19,805 bases of DNA from Suilimivivens sp964614185 (GCA_964614185.1 CAZTKJ010000050.1:1-19805); one strand, 5' to 3'; counted from the stretch's first letter, positions 5,302 through 14,202 are shown. The notes: generated from the letters alone by a model not told the origin. Translations and numbers: made by a program.

Positions 5302-8016
5302 CTACTTTAATTCTACCATTATTTCATGAATTGTGTTTTCGTCCAGATTCTGAATCTCCTCTAAAGAAACAACTACTTCTCCTTTTGCAGCATCTCTTTT
5401 ACTGCCATCCAGATATATATCGCCTATCTCATATTCGCTGCTTGTTTTCTCCTTGCTGTTGACATATACAATATGCCATCTTCTCTTTCCGAAATTCAGA
5501 TAAACTCCTGCTTTCTTGTCCTTAAACTGTTCCCTTTGCAGTTTCGGCTCCAAAACCAGGCTGCCGCATTTCCCTTTAATACCAAACATTTCCGTAATAA
5601 CAGTAAGCATCATCCAGCTTGCCGCCCCGGTCAGATAATGATACATTCCCCGGCCTCTGTCATTAAAATATTCAGGAATTCCGGGATAAATCCGGCTTAC
5701 CTTAAAGTCTGCTGCCTGTTCGTAAAGTGTATGTAAAGCACGGTAGCCTTCTTTAGCAAATCCCTGTTTATAAAGGGCATTGGCATACATTGTTGTCATA
5801 TGGGAGAAAACAGCGCCGTTTTCTTTATGGCCATAGGCAAATCCGAACATTCTTCCCAGGTCTGTTTTCAATTCTTTAAAATCTGTATTTAACTTGTACC
5901 CTCCGATTTCCTTTTGATAAAGATGCTTATCTGCTGCCTTTACTATTTTAGCTATCTGCTCTTTTGTTGCTGTCCCTGACATGATGGTGAACACCTGGCC
6001 TGTGAGCATCATTCTAACGCCATCTTCCCACATTCCTTCACACTTCTGCCCGTGATTATCATAATAGCTGTTAAACCAACCGCATTCTGCTCCTTCATCG
6101 ATCCATTCCCTTTGACGAATATGCTCTCTTATCCACATTGCTTTTTCCATCAGGCTGTCTTTTACCTGCTCACTGTCAAATTGGGTCTTTTCACCGGATA
6201 TACAATGGAAACAGGATTGGCAGTACTTTGCTAATATTTCTTTTTTGTATGCAATATCTTCATAAGATTCTTTTCCCGTCTTTATCAGAGGCTCAATTTC
6301 CTTAAGCAGTTCTATGGATTTCATCTGCTTTTCTTCCTGCAATAATCCGATCAACTGTGCCAGACTTTCCAGATTATCAGCGTAAGCAGCGGTAAATGCC
6401 ACGCTTTCTCCTCTTTCCGGAGCCATATCCAGTGCATCATTCCAGTCCGCGCCTCTCAGCCTCATATGGTTATGCTCCCCTACTTCATAAAAAGCAGTAA
6501 GATTCTGTACCAGAAGATGTTCTAAGATGGTTCCGCAATATTCTTTCCCCTTCTCATCTTTCAGTATCGGAGAGCCGTTATCCTCCCAGTTTTCATCCGT
6601 ACCTGTTCCCCGTGCCTCCTGTTTATCTTTAAAATATGTATTTTCTTTTAGTAAAATTGACAGGTCCCCGGTCTGATCAATATACAATTTGGTGGTCATA
6701 AGAGGCCACAGTCCATGATCCATCCAAACTCTGGTAATGTTATTTCTGTCTGCAATAAACTCTCCCTGCCTGCTTCCGATAATGGTTGCATTGCTGCCGT
6801 CAATCCTTACTCCCCCATAATTATCAATCAGCATCTGCCTTACTCCATCCGGATTCATGATCAGTAATGCCAGACAGTCCTGCCACAGATCTCTCCATCC
6901 TCTTCCGCCTTTTCCATAATCATGATGAGGCAGAAAAGAACATCCGTAAATCCGCCTTAACATAGGCTGGAAATTTACCCAATACATAAAATTATCAAAT
7001 ACAGGATCCGCCGTTTCATAAGAAACATTGATTTTATCGAGCCAATATTTCTTTGTCTGTTCTAAAGCTTCAGAAACCTTTTCTTCATTTCCGTACTGCT
7101 CAAGCATTGCCTGTATCATTTCTTTATTTTCTTCTGCACCAATAAAAATGATATAATCCTTTTTCTCCAAAGGCTTAAGGTGCACCTCTTTGAAACGAAG
7201 AGCACCTACTATTTCGTAACCATCATATTGTCTGCCTGCAGGATCATAGGGCAGATTTAAAATAACGCTTTCCGGTCTTGCAAAGCTTCCTCCCTCTCCA
7301 ATATAATCCTCTACTATCGGCAGAAAACCAACAGGCTCCGTTCCGTCTCCTTCTGCTCCGCATACATAATAAGTGATCTGATTTTTACGATGGCCTCTCT
7401 CATCAAAGGAAAGCGTAGGTGTTACCAAAACCCCCTTAGAAGTAGTAACGGCACGATGCAGCAGAGAAGTTACATGTCTGTGATCTCTTATATTGTCTGC
7501 ACTCCTGCCATAAATGGGAATTGCAGCCGTAGGCACAAAAGAGACTTCCTTTTCTCCTACATTTTCTATTTCTACCTGCATGATTTCTACAGAATATTCG
7601 CCTACCGGTACAAAAGAAACAATGCGGGATTTCAATCCATATTCTTCGGATTCTCTTTCTATCTGATGCCACATCGGTCCTGCGGTCAACACACTTTTTT
7701 CCTGCTTATCCGTAAATCTTTTTCCTTCTGCTTCTGCTGAAACGCCCGTTGCTGAATAACAGGCATTTTCTCCTATCCTGCACCAGAAATTTCTTGTGGA
7801 CTTATTATTGTGAAGTTCTTCTGCACTGACCGGCTGCAAAACAAACTCATTTTGGTTCCTTTTTAAGTCCCCTCCCAAAGTTGGCGTCACAGCTCCTTTT
7901 ATGCCTTGTTCCCCTGCTATCGGAAAATACAGATAACTGATATTTTCCGGCTGTTCCAAACGGAAAGTTCCCTTATCATCCACAAATTGATACTGCTTCA
8001 TTTCTTCCTTACCCAT
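5302..8016 (-). CDS. GH94 phosphorylase, laminaribiose phosphorylase-like
   Basis: The enzyme (904 residues, no signal peptide) phosphorolyses a beta-glucosyl disaccharide to alpha-glucose 1-phosphate and glucose in the cytoplasm. Motifs are the N-terminal TPTLGGD and NNKSTRNFW segments (44-78), HHDYGKGGRGWRDLWQD (364-380), the catalytic ADWNDALDM (523-531, Asp527 the likely proton donor) and the phosphate-site segment GHKENGAVFSHM (729-740). The C-terminus closes with a beta domain after TGAASWMM. The length (about 900) and the RDLWQD variant resemble laminaribiose phosphorylases rather than cellobiose phosphorylases (about 800, with RDxNQD). The gene starts 14 bases after the kinase gene and is followed after 22 bases by the larger phosphorylase, so a shared transcript is very likely. 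Two starts are possible: 8016 with AAAGGAA upstream, and an ATG at 8001 with AAGGA. The exact linkage needs an assay. Confidence 0.78.
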   Translation of the reverse strand: MGKEEMKQYQFVDDKGTFRLEQPENISYLYFPIAGEQGIKGAVTPTLGGDLKRNQNEFVLQPVSAEELHNNKSTRNFWCRIGENACYSATGVSAEAEGKRFTDKQEKSVLTAGPMWHQIERESEEYGLKSRIVSFVPVGEYSVEIMQVEIENVGEKEVSFVPTAAIPIYGRSADNIRDHRHVTSLLHRAVTTSKGVLVTPTLSFDERGHRKNQITYYVCGAEGDGTEPVGFLPIVEDYIGEGGSFARPESVILNLPYDPAGRQYDGYEIVGALRFKEVHLKPLEKKDYIIFIGAEENKEMIQAMLEQYGNEEKVSEALEQTKKYWLDKINVSYETADPVFDNFMYWVNFQPMLRRIYGCSFLPHHDYGKGGRGWRDLWQDCLALLIMNPDGVRQMLIDNYGGVRIDGSNATIIGSRQGEFIADRNNITRVWMDHGLWPLMTTKLYIDQTGDLSILLKENTYFKDKQEARGTGTDENWEDNGSPILKDEKGKEYCGTILEHLLVQNLTAFYEVGEHNHMRLRGADWNDALDMAPERGESVAFTAAYADNLESLAQLIGLLQEEKQMKSIELLKEIEPLIKTGKESYEDIAYKKEILAKYCQSCFHCISGEKTQFDSEQVKDSLMEKAMWIREHIRQREWIDEGAECGWFNSYYDNHGQKCEGMWEDGVRMMLTGQVFTIMSGTATKEQIAKIVKAADKHLYQKEIGGYKLNTDFKELKTDLGRMFGFAYGHKENGAVFSHMTTMYANALYKQGFAKEGYRALHTLYEQAADFKVSRIYPGIPEYFNDRGRGMYHYLTGAASWMMLTVITEMFGIKGKCGSLVLEPKLQREQFKDKKAGVYLNFGKRRWHIVYVNSKEKTSSEYEIGDIYLDGSKRDAAKGEVVVSLEEIQNLDENTIHEIMVELK

Positions 8017-8030
8017 CTTGTTTTTCCTTT

Positions 8031-10856
8031 CTATTTATTATTTTTATTTTCTGCTTTTTCTCCCAGGAAACGGCCAAGCACACGGCTTATTACTTCGGGC
8101 TCAAGAGGCTTGGCAATATGCTCATTCATACCGGCATCCCGGGCCGCCTTTACGTCCTCCGCAAATGCGTTTGCCGTCATGGCAATAATGGGAACTGTTG
8201 CAGCATCCTCCCGCTCAAGGCTCCTTATGGCTCTCGCTGCCTCATGTCCGTTCATAACAGGCATCATCACATCCATAAAAATAATATGATATGTATAGGG
8301 AGCCGTTTTCTTAAACAGTTCCACAGCCTCCTGCCCGTTAGCGGCAACAGTAACTTCCAAACCGCTTTCTGTCAGTATATACTGTGCAATCTCCTGGTTC
8401 AGTTCATTATCTTCCACAAGCAGAGCCTTTTTCCCGGAAAGGTTTACCGCTCTTATTTCTTCCTCTTTTTTACTGCTTTCTGCCAAAGCAGTGATTTCTA
8501 AAGGCAGTACTACGGTAAAAACGCTTCCTTCATTAAGTTCGCTTTGGATCTCTATAGTTCCTCCCATTTTGTCCACCAGATTTTTGGTAATGGTCATACC
8601 AAGACCGGTGCCCTGATAGTTGGTTCTTGCTCCGCCTTCTTCCTGGGTAAAGGGTTCAAAAATATGTTTTAAATATTCTTTGCTCATACCTATACCGGTA
8701 TCAGAAATCTCAAAGCATATCCGGGCAATTCCACTCTCCTCTGATATCTCATAGCATCGAAAGTTGACACTCCCCCTTGGCTTATTATATTTCACCGCAT
8801 TACCTGCTATATTAATTAAAATCTGTTTAATATGCAAAGGGCTTCCCACAAAATATTCATGGGGCAGCTGCCCGGAATCCTCAAAATCTGTTATGAGCTC
8901 TACATTTCTCTCTGCTGCCTGCCCGCCTATGATCACAGCACAATTATGAAGCAGGTCATTCAGACTAAAAACTTCTCTTGCAAATTCTACATTTCCACTT
9001 TCCAGTTTACTGATATCCAGCACATCATTGATCAATGACAACAGATGCTCTGCAGATGTCTTTATTTTTCCTCTGCACTCCATCTGTCTTTCCAGATTTT
9101 CCGGTTCCTTCTCTGCAATATTGAGCATACCCATAATTCCGTTTATTGGTGTGCGTATATCATGTGACATATGAGAGAGGAATTCTGTCTTTGCCTGATT
9201 CGCTCTTTGGGCCTCCTGTATGGCAATCTGCAGCTCTCTGTTTTTCTTTTCAAGCAGAAAATAAGATTTTTTCCTCATACGAGAAAGGATATAGCCAAAG
9301 ATCATCAATAAAATCAATATAATGACTGAAATGATAATGGCATTTTTACTATGATACAGATAATCCCAAAATCCGTAACTGTCATAAGGAATATTCATGT
9401 ACTGATTGATAATGTCCTCTTTCTCATCATCCGTTATCAGTCTTAGGGCCTTATTCATAGCGCCAAACAATACAGGATCTGCCTCTGATGAAGCGGCCAG
9501 TGCGGCTCCTGACTGATACCGATATGTTTCCCACTCAATCAGATTGGAAAATCTCTCATTTTTAGACTGATAGTTATATTCAATTGTATTTAACAGGGTA
9601 ATATCCGCTTTGCCGCTTTCCAATGCCTGCAGGCAGTCCTTGGCGCTTTCACAATAAATCACCCTGCCATCCAGCTCTATATTGTTTGACAAATAAGTAC
9701 GTCCTTTTGTCAATACCACCGTTATTTCCTCATCAGAGAGAACATAGTCATTTTTAGATATAACAGTTGTATTATATGGCATGAACGCATTTGTCAACAT
9801 GATATTTTCGTCCTGCGCCAGCTTCGTATTATTGGAACCGACATAGAAGTCGATCTCACCTTTTAAAAGCAGATCCTTCCAATACATGCTCCTGCTGATA
9901 GGACAGAATTCCATGGAAATTCCGCTTCTTTCGGAAACAGTCTTTAAGATCTGAATATAAATCCCATCATATTCTCCCTGCTTATTAATGTAAGCTAAAG
10001 GCTTTGTGTCCACATAAAATCCGACTCTGACAGTATTACCCTGATTAATGAGCTGTAACTCTCTTGTTGCAAAATTCTCCCGACGCTCACCATAATATTC
10101 AGCCATAAGTTCCTGTTCCAGCGTAGGATCATTCATTTTCAGTTCTTCTATTCCTAAATTCAATTCATCCAGCAGCGCAGTATTGCCCTTCCATGTTATA
10201 TAATAAAAAGGTGCATAAGCAAACTTTCCCACTAAGCACTGTCCTTCCCTGACTTCTGTAGAAGTATGGGCTGCTATATCAATTTCACCCGTCCGGAGCG
10301 CCTGCTGCAGTTCCTCAGTGGTGCCATATTCCTGAAGCAAAGGATTTTCGATTCCATTCCTCCCCAAATATTCCAGAAAATCCTGCTTGCGGATATAGCT
10401 TTCCACAATACCGAATTTCATGTCTTTCATACTATTAAAATCTTCAAAAGCCAGGCTGCTGTTCTCCTCTACAAATAAACAGCCAAAAGTATACCCACTG
10501 GACAAGGCCGCATAATCAAAAATCTCTGTACGTTCTTCTGCGTATTGTGCAGACCCAACTAAATCTACCTCTTTTGCTTCCAGCTTTGACAAAGCATCGT
10601 TCCAGCTGTCGCAATCCACATATTCAATCTTCCATCCGGTATAACTGCATAATTTTTCCAAATAAGCAACATCCATACCACCATAACCATCAGCTTCCGA
10701 ATAGGAATGAAAGCCTTCCATAGGAAAGAATGCTACTCTTACTATATGGGTTTCCCGTGCGCGAACCGGTATGGGAAGGGGTAATAGGAAAAGGATCATT
10801 AATGACAGCAGCAACAAACTGCCCTGTATGAACTTTTTCCGATATGATCGCTTCAT
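8031..10856 (-). CDS. Hybrid sensor histidine kinase with two extracytoplasmic solute-binding domains
   Basis: The protein has 941 residues. A signal anchor (about 8-32) is followed by two type-3 solute-binding-like domains outside the membrane (about 35-262 and 273-490), then a membrane segment (505-527). Next come a coiled coil, a HisKA domain with SHDIRTP (His565), a HATPase domain (N-box INIAGNAVKY 681-690, DTGIGM 719-724, GTGLGM 749-754) and a C-terminal receiver with MDVMMP (Asp862) and Lys916. The layout resembles BvgS-type kinases without an Hpt domain. It senses a small ligand and starts a phosphorelay; no phosphotransfer protein or DNA-binding regulator is encoded in the window. Type-3 binding domains usually bind amino acids, yet the gene leads an operon with two glucan phosphorylases, so the ligand is open. 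AAGGAGAG lies just upstream of the start. Confidence 0.9.
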   Translation of the reverse strand: MKRSYRKKFIQGSLLLLSLMILFLLPLPIPVRARETHIVRVAFFPMEGFHSYSEADGYGGMDVAYLEKLCSYTGWKIEYVDCDSWNDALSKLEAKEVDLVGSAQYAEERTEIFDYAALSSGYTFGCLFVEENSSLAFEDFNSMKDMKFGIVESYIRKQDFLEYLGRNGIENPLLQEYGTTEELQQALRTGEIDIAAHTSTEVREGQCLVGKFAYAPFYYITWKGNTALLDELNLGIEELKMNDPTLEQELMAEYYGERRENFATRELQLINQGNTVRVGFYVDTKPLAYINKQGEYDGIYIQILKTVSERSGISMEFCPISRSMYWKDLLLKGEIDFYVGSNNTKLAQDENIMLTNAFMPYNTTVISKNDYVLSDEEITVVLTKGRTYLSNNIELDGRVIYCESAKDCLQALESGKADITLLNTIEYNYQSKNERFSNLIEWETYRYQSGAALAASSEADPVLFGAMNKALRLITDDEKEDIINQYMNIPYDSYGFWDYLYHSKNAIIISVIILILLMIFGYILSRMRKKSYFLLEKKNRELQIAIQEAQRANQAKTEFLSHMSHDIRTPINGIMGMLNIAEKEPENLERQMECRGKIKTSAEHLLSLINDVLDISKLESGNVEFAREVFSLNDLLHNCAVIIGGQAAERNVELITDFEDSGQLPHEYFVGSPLHIKQILINIAGNAVKYNKPRGSVNFRCYEISEESGIARICFEISDTGIGMSKEYLKHIFEPFTQEEGGARTNYQGTGLGMTITKNLVDKMGGTIEIQSELNEGSVFTVVLPLEITALAESSKKEEEIRAVNLSGKKALLVEDNELNQEIAQYILTESGLEVTVAANGQEAVELFKKTAPYTYHIIFMDVMMPVMNGHEAARAIRSLEREDAATVPIIAMTANAFAEDVKAARDAGMNEHIAKPLEPEVISRVLGRFLGEKAENKNNK

Positions 10857-10887
10857 CTGCTCTCTCCTTAAAACGATTCTACCATCT

Positions 10888-10908
10888 GTCCACCCATTAT
10901 GGGCAGAC
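10888..10908. promoter_or_regulatory. 21-base imperfect palindrome in the kinase operon leader
   Basis: An inverted repeat is centred at 10898. The outer GTC/GAC and inner CCCAT/ATGGG arms match, and two positions on each side do not. It lies about 8 to 28 bases after the predicted start site, between the -10 box and the ribosome site. In RNA the two mismatched positions become G-U pairs, giving a nine-pair stem with a three-base loop. It could be a repressor operator or an mRNA hairpin. The same arms were not noticed elsewhere in the window. Confidence 0.45.
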
Positions 10909-10921
10909 GCCTGACCACTAT

Positions 10922-10950
10922 ATTATACCGTAAAGAAATCCGTATTGCAC
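10922..10950 (-). promoter_or_regulatory. Probable promoter of the kinase-phosphorylase operon
   Basis: On the minus strand a perfect TATAAT (plus 10922-10927) lies 17 bases after GTGCAA (plus 10945-10950), a poor -35 box. The expected start is near 10915, about 60 bases before the kinase gene. The weak -35 box suggests dependence on an activator. No activator site was identified. Confidence 0.5.
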
Positions 10951-10994
10951 TATCTTATCTTTAAATCCATCATAATTTTATTAATTTCCCATAA

Positions 10995-11031
10995 AACAAA
11001 AGAAGCGCCCATATATCTAAAAGGCGCTCCT
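10995..11031 (-). terminator. Terminator of the blaI-blaR-lipoprotein operon
   Basis: On the minus strand AGCGCC (plus 11023-11028) pairs with GGCGCT (plus 11004-11009), followed by a T-rich run (TTCTTTTGTTTT). It stands about 14 bases after the lipoprotein gene and separates that operon from the kinase promoter. Confidence 0.8.
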
Positions 11032-11041
11032 TGCTCTTTCT

Positions 11042-11731
11042 TCATAAGCTATCTAACTCATCCAAAAGTTCCAGATTTGCTATTTCATACTCATTAAAAA
11101 CTTTATCACTAAAATCTTCCGGCTCTATAGTGGGAGTGTACCAAATACATCCCATAAAATAATTATATAAGTCTTTATCGTTGAAAATATATCCATGCCG
11201 GGCATAAATTTCATTTTTGGCCAGATGAATCACTGTGGATGGCTCATTAGCTAACTCCTCTTTCATCAGATACCTTTTATCCGTTTCATAAAGCGGTACC
11301 ATTCTGTATGAAACATCTGTTACTCCGCGAATTTCTTCCCAATATCTCATCATCTCATCGCAGTATGCGCTCTTTACATAATATGTCATTCTTTCGTTAA
11401 AAAGAGCTATCATCTCTTCATCCGATGTAGTGGTTTCTGTATTAGTCGCAGATTGTGATTCTTCTATGAAGATATTTTCTTTTGAAGCTGTTTCTTCTGT
11501 TCCTTTCTCTTCTTTTCTTTCAACATGCTCTTCTTCCTGTGGCTTTTCTATTTTTTCAATATCATCTTTTTTCTGTGGTTTTTCTGTTGTCTCGGCACTA
11601 TCTTCTCCCTGTGGTTTTTCTATTGCTTCGGTAATAACAGGTAATACCACATCATCATTTTTTTCTTCTGCACATCCTGCTGCTGAAAATACAATAAATC
11701 CTGTCATAAGTAATAATAAAATTTTCTTCAT
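11042..11731 (-). CDS. YARHG-domain lipoprotein with acidic repeat linker
   Basis: The protein (229 residues) starts with a lipoprotein signal peptide, MKKILLLLMTGF... ending in the lipobox SAAGC (lipidated Cys20), so it is anchored to the outer face of the membrane. Residues about 35-105 are an unstructured, Glu/Lys-rich linker with three copies of a 12-residue unit containing EKPQ. The C-terminal third carries a YARHG domain: NEIYARHGYIFNDKDL, then a W-Y-x-P segment. This family is common in Firmicute surface proteins and has no defined biochemical activity. The gene follows the BlaR1-like gene by about 40 bases without a terminator between, so it is probably the target or effector gene of that pair. 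The second of two adjacent ATGs is used because of its spacing to AAGGGA. Confidence 0.82.
   Translation of the reverse strand: MKKILLLLMTGFIVFSAAGCAEEKNDDVVLPVITEAIEKPQGEDSAETTEKPQKKDDIEKIEKPQEEEHVERKEEKGTEETASKENIFIEESQSATNTETTTSDEEMIALFNERMTYYVKSAYCDEMMRYWEEIRGVTDVSYRMVPLYETDKRYLMKEELANEPSTVIHLAKNEIYARHGYIFNDKDLYNYFMGCIWYTPTIEPEDFSDKVFNEYEIANLELLDELDSL
11537..11638. repeat. Three tandem 36-base repeats inside the lipoprotein gene
   Basis: The segment beginning CTGTGG recurs at 11537, 11573 and 11609, spaced exactly 36 bases apart. Roughly the first 20 bases of each unit are well conserved and the rest diverges. Being a multiple of three, the unit encodes 12 residues on the minus strand (EKPQ plus acidic or basic residues), and gain or loss of copies would keep the frame. 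Confidence 0.75.
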
Positions 11732-11774
11732 CATCTGTCCCTTTTCTCTGTCTCAGATTAATTAAATATCTGTG

Positions 11775-13799
11775 TCAATGTTCCGGACAGGATGGATAAG
11801 GCCCTGTCACATTGGATATTTCCTGTAGGTTTGGATCATAAAACACTTCAAACCATTCTGCATTCTCTGTTTGAATTGTCCACATTCCCGGATACCGTTG
11901 TTCTATGGTCTTTACTTTAACATCACTCACCATTGGAAGCTGTTCAAAATACCAGATTATTACTTCTACATCCGTCATCATATTTATATTCTCCGGAATA
12001 TTCCTCCAGAATATCTGTGAATACCAGACTTCTTTTCCTGAAGATATGCTGACAGACGAAATGCTCTTGTCATAACCACTGAGATTATACTCTGTATCTG
12101 CTCCGAAATATCGGCTGCAGAATACTCTTGAATGATCCATATCTTCTAATGATTCAGCCAGAATAACTCCTCCTGCATCTGTCACCAGAAAACAGGCTGT
12201 TTCTACCTTTGCACCCATCCACTGTTCAAGCTCCGAAATAGTCTGCTTTGCCATATAAATCAATGTCAAATCCAGATTATTTTCATCTGCTATTGCGGGC
12301 AGGGCATATCTGCTCCCATTCTCCTCATATGTCAGATCCAGCTGTATGCTCTCTCCCTCTGCAGATATGCTCTTTTCTACATATCGAACCATGTGCAGAT
12401 GGTTATCAATATCATAACGGTAATATGTTTCAGAACACTGTTCTTCCCCATTATACATCCTGCTGCATATCCATTCATTTTCCGCTTCTGCTTCTACATT
12501 ATACAATGTGGCACTATATTCGAAGCTGCCTGTCTCAGGATTCCAAAGCATACAGTCATAGGGAATATCAGCTTTAGCAATCGAATATCTTTGAATGCAT
12601 AAATCGTCCCAGCCGTCAAAATTCAGATCCATCATCAGAATTTCATCATCCTTAACTGATAAATCCTCTGCTAAATCTTCAACATTCTTAAAAGCCTGAC
12701 TGTAATTTCTTCTCCACTGCGCCATGCTATAATCGGCAATTTCCTGTATGGGATTTCTCCCTGTAAAAGTAATAAGTACTGCAAACACTGCTGCTGTGGC
12801 AAACAGTATCCGTACACCCATGGTCTCTTCCGGCATATTTACGATCATTTGCAGCCGTTCTTTTAAAATGCGTCTGTTTCCTCTTATCATAGAGGACATC
12901 CGCCATCCACTGATGCCCGATGCTTTTGCTGTACCAAGTTCCAGCAAAGCTCTTCCATAATCCACACACATTTCATCACCCAGTATTTTCAATACACTTT
13001 CATCACAGGAAAGCTCCCCATCCTCTCTGGATAAATAAACAGCCAGCCAGACCAGGGGATTATACCAGTGCAGGCACAAGCATAGGGCACGCACTGCTAT
13101 CCACCAATTGTCATGATGTTTATAATGTACATTTTCATGACAAAGGACGAAATGAAAAACTGATTTTTCTTTCCTTACATCGTCTGTCACATAAATACAG
13201 GGATGAAACAGTCCGAAAAGACAGGGAGTCTGTACCATTTCCGAAATATATACCGGTATTTTCAGATCATCCGGCAGCATTTCTCCGGCTATCTGTCTTC
13301 TGCTTTGCTTTAATCTCCGACCATAATCCAGATTTACTGCCAGCAATATGAACATACACAGCACCACCCCTAAAAACCAGCAATGCCAAAGTTGCATATT
13401 CCACAAGATTCCACCCTGCTTTGCAGTTTCATCTACGGCTAAGTCATATTGCTTCTGATTTTCCATCTGTGAGAGCAAAAGGTCACTTTCCGGCCCCTGT
13501 CCGTCTGGGAGCCTTTGCTCTTTTAGGGTATCACTCTGCTCTGTATGAACTTCCGTCCTTTTAAACTGTTCTGTTATGGAAATATCTCTTCCATCTGACT
13601 GAAACTTCATTTGTTCCGGAATAAAATTCAGAATACTGACATCTGTTTTCCAAAAAGAAAACGGTATCAGAAGGCGTAAGGCTACTGCAAGCCACATAAT
13701 ATACCGCACATGAGGCCTGATTTTATTGCGAAAGACAACTCTTACCAACACGATCATTAATATAAGAATACTGGAAGATACTACCCAATCAACATTCAT
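11775..13799 (-). CDS. BlaR1/MecR1-like M56 membrane metalloprotease sensor
   Basis: The protein has 674 residues. Membrane segments lie near 5-24, 32-50, 136-157 and 327-347. The zinc protease motif HENVH (His221, Glu222, His225) follows in the cytoplasmic loop, with a downstream GELSCDE segment supplying the third ligand. After the last membrane segment comes an outer domain of about 320 residues. In BlaR1 this domain is penicillin-binding, but here no SxxK or KTG motifs are apparent. Instead it has a calcium-loop-like DLNFDGWDD (about 391-399) and a C-terminal region of unknown fold. On sensing a signal, such proteins cleave the BlaI-type repressor. The gene overlaps blaI by 11 bases. Start 13799 is chosen over 13814 because GGAG stands seven bases before it. 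The inducer is unknown and need not be a beta-lactam. Confidence 0.85.
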   Translation of the reverse strand: MNVDWVVSSSILILMIVLVRVVFRNKIRPHVRYIMWLAVALRLLIPFSFWKTDVSILNFIPEQMKFQSDGRDISITEQFKRTEVHTEQSDTLKEQRLPDGQGPESDLLLSQMENQKQYDLAVDETAKQGGILWNMQLWHCWFLGVVLCMFILLAVNLDYGRRLKQSRRQIAGEMLPDDLKIPVYISEMVQTPCLFGLFHPCIYVTDDVRKEKSVFHFVLCHENVHYKHHDNWWIAVRALCLCLHWYNPLVWLAVYLSREDGELSCDESVLKILGDEMCVDYGRALLELGTAKASGISGWRMSSMIRGNRRILKERLQMIVNMPEETMGVRILFATAAVFAVLITFTGRNPIQEIADYSMAQWRRNYSQAFKNVEDLAEDLSVKDDEILMMDLNFDGWDDLCIQRYSIAKADIPYDCMLWNPETGSFEYSATLYNVEAEAENEWICSRMYNGEEQCSETYYRYDIDNHLHMVRYVEKSISAEGESIQLDLTYEENGSRYALPAIADENNLDLTLIYMAKQTISELEQWMGAKVETACFLVTDAGGVILAESLEDMDHSRVFCSRYFGADTEYNLSGYDKSISSVSISSGKEVWYSQIFWRNIPENINMMTDVEVIIWYFEQLPMVSDVKVKTIEQRYPGMWTIQTENAEWFEVFYDPNLQEISNVTGPYPSCPEH

Positions 13800-14166
13800 G
13801 TCCGTTCTCCGCATTATCTAAAATCTTCCTGAGCTCTTCAATCTCTTTAGACGTCAGTGCCTGTTTCTCCACAAATCCGTTCAGCATCATACTTACACTG
13901 CCATGATAAACTCTGTCTAAAAAACTTTTTGTTTCTTTCTTTACTGCCTCCTCTCTGGCAATCAGCGGTGCATAAGCTTTCATTTTCCCGCTGTCATCAC
14001 AGAAGATCAGCTGTTTTTCTACCATTCTGCGAAGCATGGTTAAAGTAGTGCTCCTGCTCCATCCCTTCCTTGCAGACATATCTGTTACAATCTGACTTCC
14101 AACTTTGGGCGAATTCTCCCAAAGGCTTTCCAGTACATACCACTCTGCTCCACTTAATTCCTTCAT
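13789..14166 (-). CDS. BlaI/MecI-family transcriptional repressor
   Basis: The protein (125 residues) has the family start MKELSGAEWYVLESLW, a winged helix-turn-helix (about 5-70, including GWSRSTTLTMLRRMVEK) and a C-terminal dimerisation region ending in a KEIEELRKIL helix. BlaI proteins bind TACA-x-TGTA palindromes and are inactivated by cleavage after induction of their BlaR1 partner, whose gene follows with an 11-base overlap. Two matching palindromes flank its own promoter, so autoregulation is expected. Upstream in-frame GTG and ATG codons (14196, 14190) would add 10 or 8 residues; they are not favoured because family members begin at the MKxLS segment. No beta-lactamase gene is in the window. 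Confidence 0.9.
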   Translation of the reverse strand: MKELSGAEWYVLESLWENSPKVGSQIVTDMSARKGWSRSTTLTMLRRMVEKQLIFCDDSGKMKAYAPLIAREEAVKKETKSFLDRVYHGSVSMMLNGFVEKQALTSKEIEELRKILDNAENGHEC

Positions 14167-14202
14167 AGCGCAAATATCCCTTTCCTGCATCAACACATCT
14201 TA

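Noticed and set aside
11775..13799. Beta-lactam resistance locus
   Set aside because: No beta-lactamase or PBP2a-like gene is present and the sensor lacks penicillin-binding motifs; BlaI/BlaR1 homologues control many other functions.
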